DNA from: Glebionis coronaria
Taxonomy: Eukaryota; Streptophyta; Magnoliopsida; Asterales; Asteraceae
Length of the DNA stretch: 64,000 nucleotides
Assembly: GCA_025667525.1 (NCBI GenBank)
Contig: CM046878.1
Coordinates: 82,170,196-82,234,195, forward strand
Direction of reading: 5' to 3'
This document shows, piece by piece, positions 56,054-64,000 of the stretch (positions within the stretch are counted from its first letter, which is position 1; the number at the start of each line of letters is the position of its first letter). The notes under the pieces were generated by a model that searched no databases, was not told the origin of the DNA, and saw only the letters and a program-made list of their open reading frames with translations. The position numbers and the translations under genes are program-made.

Positions 56054-57200
56054 CCTCTTGCAATAATAACCGGCAACTTGTCATCACCTTCCAAGAATGC
56101 GTATTCAAGGTGAGAAGGAAGATCTTTCAATTCAAGGATAGGTGGTTCCTCGATTGAAGATTTTGGTTCAACACTCATAACTCCCATCGGCGGAAGAAAT
56201 GGTGGAATAGAAGTATCATCACTAATCAACACCTCATCTTCATTGTCGATTTCATTTGAAGTGAGATCGCCTCCTTGGAATGGAGTGAGATTTGGTGCGG
56301 AATTAGCAAAAATCGGATCCAAAATAGTGGGATTGCCACTTGACGAGCTATCGGAAAAACCTAACACTTCTTGTGAAAACTCATCGCAAACCACATCAAC
56401 GATGTCAATGTGATTGATGGTAGCGATTGCATAAACATGAGAAGGTTTCGAGTTTTGAGTAGCGTTTATAACAAGTTCCTCTTCGTTGAATCTCAAAGTG
56501 ATAGTTCTCGCATGAACATCGATAAGCGATCTCGAAGTGTCTAAAAATGAACGACCTAAAATTAGAGGAACTTGAGGATCCGCGGGGATGTCAACTACTA
56601 TAAAATCAACGGGATAGTAGAACTTCCCCACTTTCACGAAAACATCTTCGGCAACTCCACATGCCATAATCGTAGAACGATCGGCCATCTCGATAGACAT
56701 GTTCGAAGGAATGAGAGCCGGAAGCGAAAGCGATTTCCAAATGGAAAATGGCATCAAATTAATGCTCGCACCAAGATCGGCCAAGGTGAGGCATTCTTTC
56801 ATATCTTGTATGTCACAAGGAATGAGAAACTTTCCGGGGTCACCAACTTTTTCCGGTATGCGGTTAAGATAAACCGAAGAACAATTAGCAAGCTTTGAAA
56901 GCTTTTCCATATCGCTCATCATACTTTTAAAAGTGGAAGCGAAACGAGGCATATATAACAACGCGTCGGCTAAACTCACATCAAAATGCACTTGTTGAAG
57001 CATTTTTATAAAAAGCTCGATTTGTTGTTTGTTACGTTCTTGCAACTTCTCTTTGTTTCGTCTCGAAGGGTAGGGTAAAGGTGGTGTGGGTTGGTCATTA
57101 GGCAACGGCCTTGGAAACTCGGGTTCCACAATTGGTATTGGTTCAACCGTAGGTGTGGTTTGAGCGGTACTTCGTGGGATTGTAATGTGCTCCTTTTTCG
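56054..57200 (-). pseudogene. Athila element G protease region
   Basis: The retropepsin-like domain lies between gag and RT. The frame has a Pro-rich start, RRNKEKLQERNKQQIELF and DALLYMPRF, then the active site LADLGASINLMP (about 56780-56745) with Asp in the usual D-x-G-A context, and later VDIPADPQVPLILGRSFLDT. A 1-bp frameshift near 57190-57200 separates it from gag. On the other side the frame runs into LTR 3 of element D at 56053, after KLPVIIARG. Confidence 0.92.
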
Positions 57201-58891
57201 ACCATCACCTCGGGTTCTTTCTCGATTTCCTTCTCCGTAGAAGTACTTGGACGAGAGATTGGTTCCTTGAAAGTTTTACCACTTCGTGTAGTAATAACCT
57301 TCATTTCTCCCTTGGGGTTTGCAATGGTATCACTAGGAAGACCACCCGAGGAAGAGGGTTTACACATGATTGCTTCAAACATCTTCGCCATTCGGTCCTC
57401 AAATTTTGATTGCCTAGCATCCGCTTTTAATAACTCTTGCTTAATCTCATGTTGTCCTAATTCCATCTTTTGTTGATTTTGTTGAAGACGTTGGACACTT
57501 CCTTCCATTTTGTTTGCATGAGTTTTAAGTTCATTAGCAAGTTCATTTTTAAGCTCGTTTTTCAACTCGGATCTTAAGCTAATCATCTCACGTTGCATGT
57601 TATCAAATTTAGCATCATTTGCTTTAGCATAATCCAAAAATTCTCCTTGCAAATTTTTAGTGTGAGCATTTTGAAAACCTTGTGTGGTGTTTTGAAAATC
57701 ACGGTTTTGATTTTGATTAGAAATTTGTCCATTCCCATTTTGATAATTCCCTTTGTTGTAGTTGCGTGAATTGCCTTGGTAATTACCTTGGTTGTTGTTT
57801 CGATAATTGTTAGCATTTTGATTTGGTGGAGCTTGATTTGGGCGGGAACCTTGGCCGTTTTGGTTGTAAGTTCCCGTTGCTACATAAGCACTCGAAGTGT
57901 TACCATCCGCGGTAATGCACTCGGAAAGATCATGAGCTCCCCCACACGACAAACAACTCTTAGCAACCGCTTTAACCGAAGCGGAATTTGAAGCTTCTTG
58001 AGCTTTCCAATGGGACATAAGATTAGCAAATCTATCAAAAAACCGATTTTCCTCATTAGCTTCATCATGTAAGGCATTAATGTTACGAGACGATTGTGAT
58101 GATGATGACGAACCCAAATTGGCAACACTCGGTGTGTTACGAGGGTTATAAACCTTAGATCTATTCTCGATGATTTGTAAAGCCTCATTTGTCGTCTTGC
58201 ACAAAAAATTACCACCCGCGGCGGCATTCAAATAATCTCGTTCATGATCATTAAGCCCATTATAAAAAGTATCAACTTGATGCAATTACGTAAAATCATG
58301 ATGTGGACATTCATGTAACATCTCTTTAAAGCGTTCCCATGCCATTGAAAAACTTTCATTATTACGTTGCACAAATCGTGAAATCTCATTTTTCAAATGT
58401 GTTGTTTTAGATGGTGGAAAAAACTTGTTCACAAACTTAGAAACGAGATCGGCCTATGTCAAAATCGAATTTGGTGGTTCTTTCTCAAGCCAAATTTTCG
58501 CGGGTCCATCTAACGAGTATGGAAACAACATCATCTTAATGGCGTCATGTGGAACATCCTTAAACTTGCTAGTAGCGGTGAGACGGTTAAAATTCCTAAT
58601 GTGGTAATGCGGGTTGTCTTTCTCGTGACCTCTAAATTTATTAGCTTGCAACATTGACATTAAACCCGTCTTAATCTCAAAATTCTCCGCAAGAATGGCG
58701 GGAATCACAATAGCCTCTCCAAAACCCTCGGTGGGTGCTTGTAGCAACTCCATCATAGTACGATTAGCCATAACGACTTCTTGTTCTACAATAGGTTCAA
58801 TAATTGGAGTTTGTTCCTCAATCAACGACTCTTGATTGGCTTGCTTTTGAAGATGTTTACGAGCTTGTTTTGCTTGATTACGAGTGATCAT
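57143..58891 (-). pseudogene. Athila element G gag
   Basis: The ATG at 58891 (MITRNQAKQ) starts a capsid protein with MMELLQAPTEGFGEAIVIP, FEIKTGLMSMLQ and LFPYSLDGPAKIWLEKEPP, all typical of Athila/Tat gag. TAG replaces Trp after NSILT (58454) and TAA replaces another codon before LHQVDTFYNGLN (about 58287). The rest is open to 57143, with an Asn/Gly/Gln-rich part (NNYRNNNQGNYQGN), one CLSCGGAHDLSEC cluster that is probably the nucleocapsid knuckle, and a Lys/Glu/Leu-rich helical part (NELKNELANELK). Only the two nonsense codons and the end frameshift disrupt it. Confidence 0.93.
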
Positions 58892-59619
58892 AAACTTCAC
58901 GAAGAATGGGAGGTGAGCAAAGAAGATTCTTTTTTGGTGTTTTGTGAAATTTCAAATTTTTTTGTGTTTTTTATGATATTTAATTTTTTTGATTTTGGTG
59001 TATCTTTGTAGACAACAATCTACAAAATCTCTCCTCGAATCAAACTCTTGATTAAAGAAGCCTCAAAGGAATGAAAACGATCACGTGGAGTGAACGCCTT
59101 CGAATGACTTTAGAACTTTGGTGAAAACCAAATTGTTCAAGAGGTTTTAATCACAAAGAAACCAAGCAAAATTATTATACGTAATAATACTTTGGGCGGC
59201 AAAACCCTCGATTAGCCTTCAATCTCAAAATACTCACAAGCAAGCGGGGAAACGAGGCGGCGCGAAGCACTTAAGAGCCTTTTTCCTTAGGGTATATTTT
59301 ATAATACCCGCCTTATACCCCCACCTTATAGTTTGTATTTCTCAAAATCGAGCTTCACGAAAGTATTTATCTATTTTTGCCTTTTTCTTTTTGTTTGAGA
59401 TTCGAATACAATACTTGAGTGATGAAATCCCAATTAAGGTTGTGTTTTCACACTTTTGGAGATATTGTGAATTTATTGTGATACTTAATACAATATAGTA
59501 ATAATATTTTACAAGAAAAACCAAGAAAACCGATAATACGTATTTGTAGAGTTCTACTAATACAAATACTATTTATGGTTAATATTAAAAACAATAATGC
59601 AAATTAATCACGACACACC
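58892..59619 (-). other. Leader of Athila element G
   Basis: AT-rich untranslated region between primer site and gag. No ORF and no repeat noticed. Confidence 0.7.
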
Positions 59620-59637
59620 TCCCCGACAGCGGTGCCA
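59620..59637 (-). other. Primer binding site of Athila element G (tRNA-Asp-like)
   Basis: Element-strand TGGCACCGCTGTCGGGGA, four bases after the LTR. It resembles the TGGCGCCGTTGCCGGGGA type used by Athila with tRNA-Asp, with several transitions. Confidence 0.85.
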
Positions 59638-59641
59638 AAAT

Positions 59642-62600
59642 TGATTGTGGTAAAATACGACCTTTTAGAAAAAAGGCGTAAAAGCGGTAAGTATTAAACA
59701 AATGACTTTAGGAAAAATCAAGTGTTAATGACCCAATGAAGTTCGTTTCCCAGGGAGGTATATGTGTGTGAGAAATTTGTTAAATGTTTGTGATTAATGA
59801 TTGGTTTAGAAGGGGATGAGAAAAGAAGATGACGAAGACGTAAAAATAAAAAGTAATACTATTAGAAAGTTAAAACGTAGAACCTTAAAAACAACAAAAA
59901 TAAAAATTAATTCTAAAAATTACCAAAAATTCACCAAAAATCAAAATAAATAAACTAAGAGTTTACCAATGATCAAAACTTTTTCAAACCTTTTAAATAA
60001 TTAAATATTCAATTTTTAAATGCTAATTAAAACCCTAAAAATCAAATAAATTATCAAAAATCCCAAATAAAGATTTTTCAATTGGTAAACCTCTAAAATG
60101 CCCTAAAAAATTAAAAACTATTTTTTTAAAATTTTAAACTAATAAAAAACTATTTAAAATGATTTAAAAACTATTAAAACTTAAAATAATTATAAAAATT
60201 AATCTAAAAGAGATAAAATTATTCTAAAAGTTGCTAAATTCCTATTTTAATGTATTAAACCTAAGAAAAATGTAAAAAGTTGAAAAATGTGAAATTTGAA
60301 AAATAATAATAAAATAATATTAAAATAATATTAAAAATCCAAAAATTATAAAAAAATCTTGCAAACTAGTTTATTTTAACCTAAATAATCAGAAAATCAA
60401 AGTGAAATTACCAAAATACCCCTATTGGGCCCTCAAATGGGCCAAAACCAAAAACAGTCAACACAAATGGGCTTTTGGGCCCAAAAAGTCAAACTTGGCC
60501 CAATTGACTTGGAAAAGCCCTATCTGACTCAAAATTCAATTCTAAGAACAAAACTCTAAAGGCCCAAAAGCTGAATATGAGCTTATCACAGCTTATTAAG
60601 CACACAGCTTATTCTTATTGGGCTTTTCAGCCCATTAAGTAATAAGCTAATGCCATAAGCTCTAATTTGACACACAACCTTCTTTTGGGATGCTTATGAG
60701 ATCTGTAAAAAGAAATTTTGAAAAAGCTCACTCAATAAGCCAGAAATAAGTAAAGTATTATTTCACAAAACGACAAAATAGTCGTGTTTGAGAAATAAGG
60801 CACCTCAGAACTTGATTCAACTTGCAAAAGATCACAAATGGACTCAATAAGCCAAATCAATCAACAAAAATCCAATAAGCACAACCAATAAGCCAGAATA
60901 AGCACAAATGAACTTATGAAAAAGTCAATGGAGTTGGTTTTCTAGTCAAACCCTAAAGTCAACCCACCAAATGCTCCAGTATGAACAAATGGGTCAAATA
61001 ATGAGCACCTATTACAAAAACAAAGTTGTTGCTGGTTAAAATAAGCTATTATAGCTTATTGATAAGCTGAACCCAATTTTACACTAGCAGTGGCAACTAG
61101 CAGGGGAAAGGAGTTCCCACTGCTTTGATTATTTGACCAAGCTTATTTGAGAGTTCTGGTTGGATTCAATTGGAAACAAAGGCACCCTTGTGATCAGTGA
61201 ATCACAAGGAGTCAATAGCAACAAGAAAATCACAATATGGTTCACACAATAAGCCACAATAAGCCAAACAGTCACCAGATATAGCCCATATATGGAAATA
61301 AGTAGTTAAGCACTTAATAAGCAGATTTAGCATGAATAAGCCAACCAAACTTAACAGGATGCATACACAAGCTATATAAACTAAGAACAAACACAAAGCA
61401 ACAAGAATCAAACACTGAATCAAAGTAAACAACAAGATCAAAGCACAAAAAGTTTCTGATGAACAATAAACAATATGCAGACAAGTTTTGCTGATCTACT
61501 TGACACTAGATCCAATTTCAAGCCTCAAATCCTTCTTCCCTGGTGTAGTTAACCTAGATTTAACACTTGTTAACCCTAGTCTATGATTAGATCTAGGTGT
61601 CCCCTAAATTTCAGCCAAATTCACCAAGTAAACAAGATTTTACGACCTATTTTATGAATCTATGTGTTCAAACCCTCAAAACCTGCAAACAGATGAATAA
61701 TAGCACCTAAATAACAGATACCAACTCTTAGTAACAATAAACAAGCACTTAGCAAACCACAAATCCAATTTATGTAGTAGACCCAAACACTCCTTAATCT
61801 ACCACTTAATAAAGAAACTTGTGATTTCTTTTAATAACCTACTGATTTTAAAGATCAAAAACACTTACTAGGTAGCAACTAACACAATCAAACTCAAAAA
61901 TCACCAGCAAAAACACAAATACTCAAAATCAAAGCACCAAATTAAAAACAGTCATAAACATGAAATTTTTAGGGGAATCTTAACAAGAGCTTATACCTGC
62001 CTTCCACAACATCCTAGGAAGGCCAGCAATGCTCCTTGGACCTTGTTCAACAACTAGAACAAGACCAAGGTACTTCAACAAAGAAGATCAAAGCCTGCTG
62101 ATGTTCAAAGTAGAACAAGGCTTTGATTATGATATGTCTTCAACACAAGCAGCAAACAAACTCAACCAAAGGCTTAGAACCCTTCTCAGGCTTGGTGTCA
62201 ACAAGCTTGAAGGAGCTCAAGGCAAATGGCTAAGGGTTAGTACACAAATATAAGCCAAAAACAGAACCTAGGATTTCAAGGCCTTTGAACCTTGAAAACC
62301 TTTCAAACCTAGACGTGCCTTAACCACAAGGTTAAGGAAGGTCTAATCAAACCAATGGAACTCAGAACTAGGCTACTCAAACACCAACTTTTAATCAAAT
62401 CAAAAAGAGAATTCAAAATTTCAGAAATTCAAATTTTATTTAAACTTTAAAAAGGAATTACAAAGATAATAGCCTAAAACTGGAACAAAGGGACTCTCAC
62501 ATGTTGAGGTCTCCTTTTATAGGCAAATGCCTGGCTAAACACTATTCACAAACCCTAGCAACTGAAATTCCTATTCTATCCTTGCAGAATCTTCTAGGTG

Positions 62601-63557
62601 TGTTGCCAGCTGTTTTGGTTGAATCCTGGACGTTTGTTGAGTGCTTTGTGAGCAAGTAATGATTTGCAGCTCTTGATTTTGCCAAGTCATGATCAAATGC
62701 CAGGTGTCGTATTGTGAGTGGAGATGGGGGTATCATTCTGGTAGTGGGATTTGAGGTTTAAGGTGTGAGATGTGATTGAGGTGATGTGAATCACACGTGG
62801 GATTAATCAATTTTGATTTCCCCTTTGTTTTACTCCTTTTTGATCCTGGGTAAAAACTTGTTCTTGCTTGGTAAAAATCCCAACAGTAAGTGTTTGGCGC
62901 ATTTTAGGGATTTAAACTTTGGGATATGACAGTTTTGGTCCTTGAGTTTTGGAAAAGAGTGAATAACAAGTTTATTTGTCCAAACAAACGTGTTCCTTTG
63001 TTATACAACTTTCACCACTTGGCAGTTTTGGCACAAACTTTCCAAAAAGTGTTTCAAGGGTTATTTTTGACACTTTTGCATATTTCAAGGGCTGATTTAG
63101 GACAATGTTGATCTTCAAAGGTCTTCAATGCAACTTAAACTTCATGAGGGATCATTGTTGGCAATTTGGATTTATTGAGGGACTAATCTTGCCATTTCTT
63201 CAAAGTTGAAGGACCTTTTGTGTAATTTTGACAAACTTAAGGGACCAAACTTATAATTATCAATATACAAGGGTTTTAAGTGTCATTTCTTCAATAAATG
63301 AGGATCAATCTTGTTTGTCTTCAAGTCTTCAAGGATAAATGTTGGATATTCCATGATTTAGGGCCTGGTTCTTTGTACGGCTTTGTTTCTCGTGTCCGTT
63401 TTTCCTTGTATCTTGTGATCTTTTGTCTTTTTCACGATATCCATACCTAAAATACACAAGTAAACAAACACAAGCATATATATGATATATTATGACATTT
63501 TTATGCATTTAAAGCCCGAAAAGAACGATGAGATCATGTATAAATGCCATCTCATCA
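59642..63557 (-). repeat. 5' LTR of Athila element G
   Basis: 3,916 bp, about 98.5% identical by eye to 29628-33549. Ends are TGATGAG...CAATCA on the element strand. Confidence 0.95.
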
Positions 63558-63562
63558 GGGTG
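63558..63562. repeat. Target site duplication of Athila element G, right copy
   Basis: GGGTG, identical to 29623-29627. Confidence 0.95.
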
Positions 63563-63792
63563 GTTTAAGGTTTAGGGAAGTATGTTTGATGTGTGAAGAA
63601 CATGGCAAACAAGGTGGGTTTAAATAAGGTGAGGGGATGATCCAAACTAGTAATGGGTTAAAATCATTTTAGGTGAATAATGAATTTAGATGCCCTAGTT
63701 TAGGAAATGTGCAGTTTATTACTGAAAATCATGCAAGGTTTACACAAAATTAAGAAAACAGTGTAAAGCAAGATGCTGTCATGCATAGTGGC

Positions 63793-63860
63793 CGGCGGTT
63801 CCTTATCTAGGACCGGCGGTACCTTATCGATAAGGAACCGCGGGTCGATATGGAACCGCG
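63793..63860 (-). promoter_or_regulatory. Palindromic motif H3 of element E
   Basis: Four arms as in H1 and H2: GCGGTTCCTTAT at 63795, GCGGTACCTTATCG at 63816, ATAAGGAACCGCGGG at about 63830-63844 and ATGGAACCGCG at 63850-63860. The central two arms form a nearly perfect palindrome around ATCGAT. No TATA box is seen at 40 bases, unlike H1 and H2. Confidence 0.65.
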
Positions 63861-64000
63861 ACCAGAAGGTTTTCAAAAATTTCCCATTCTAGTTTTTGAT
63901 AAACCTAGATTTTTCCCAAAGGTTTCACAAGCCAAGTTTAACTACAGATCATAATCTAATAAGCTAACTATCAAAAGGCATGCACAAAGCTATGTAAAAC

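Larger units (their letters stand above)
29628..63557 (-). mobile_element. Ty3/gypsy Athila-type element G, interrupted by D
   Basis: It is bounded by 3.92-kb LTRs and a perfect GGGTG duplication. On the minus strand the order is 5' LTR, tRNA-Asp-like primer site, leader, gag, protease, RT, RNase H, integrase, a 2.2-kb 3' region, polypurine tract and 3' LTR. RT before integrase defines Ty3/gypsy. Very long LTRs, the primer site and the protein motifs fit the Athila clade. The coding region is interrupted between protease and RT by the tandem element D (38545-56053). Without D the element would be about 16.4 kb. Confidence 0.95.
63558..64000 (-). mobile_element. Element E, continuation beyond the Athila insertion
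   Basis: Minus-strand upstream region of ORF E2. It contains a third palindromic motif (H3) and, nearer the ORF, a TATA-like TTATTTAAA (63627-63619) about 80 bases before the ATG once the Athila element is ignored. No ORF is seen in these 440 bp. Pol of E should lie further right. Confidence 0.7.

Overview
This is a window of plant nuclear DNA made almost entirely of nested LTR retrotransposons. I found no host gene, tRNA, rRNA or CRISPR array. The layout, with kilobase-long AT-rich LTRs, tRNA-iMet and tRNA-Asp-like primer sites, Ty1/copia and Ty3/gypsy polyproteins and Athila-type elements, is typical of a large angiosperm genome. From memory, the closest relatives of several proteins are retroelement families very abundant in Asteraceae, especially Anthemideae such as Tanacetum, Chrysanthemum and Artemisia. 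These are the copia elements B and C, the extra long ORF of C, and the Athila polyprotein. The genus is an inference I could not check.

Left half (1-24446) is a three-level copia stack. Copia A (minus strand, 22932-24446, truncated) was split inside its reverse transcriptase by copia B. Copia B is also on the minus strand (22931-21549, continuing at 4476-1); its 504-bp LTR is at 22428-22931 and it runs off the left edge. The gag gene of B was in turn split by copia C (plus strand, 4477-21548, 17.1 kb, 298/300-bp LTRs, 5-bp target duplication GCTGG). C carries gag, a long coiled-coil spacer, a pol decayed by stops and frameshifts, and about 8 kb more between pol and the 3' LTR. That extra part holds a second, 4-kb broken ORF (15019-19087) and a strongly hairpin-rich tract (about 20236-20836).

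Middle (24447-29627, resuming at 63558-64000): 1 kb of unassigned sequence, then the 3' end of a Sirevirus-like copia element E on the minus strand. This part has a 1.6-kb LTR, several polypurine tracts and two small proline-rich ORFs. A 66-68 bp four-arm palindromic motif based on GCGGTWCCTTA occurs three times. In two of these it lies 39-40 bp from a TATA-like box, once in the LTR and once upstream of an internal ORF.

Right half: element E was split by an Athila-type gypsy element G (minus strand, 29628-63557, LTRs 3.92 kb, target duplication GGGTG). Its gag-protease-RT-RNaseH-integrase is almost intact, with three nonsense codons and one frameshift. G was split between protease and RT by a young element D on the plus strand. 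D is present as a tandem LTR-internal-LTR-internal-LTR array (38545-56053, 7.26-kb period), and the middle LTR is visibly a recombinant of the two outer ones. D has only relics of chromovirus-like pol and must have moved with proteins supplied by another element.

By eye, LTR pairs differ by about 4% in C, about 1.5% in G and about 0.2% in D. C is therefore the oldest dated insertion and D the youngest, which agrees with the nesting in the right half.
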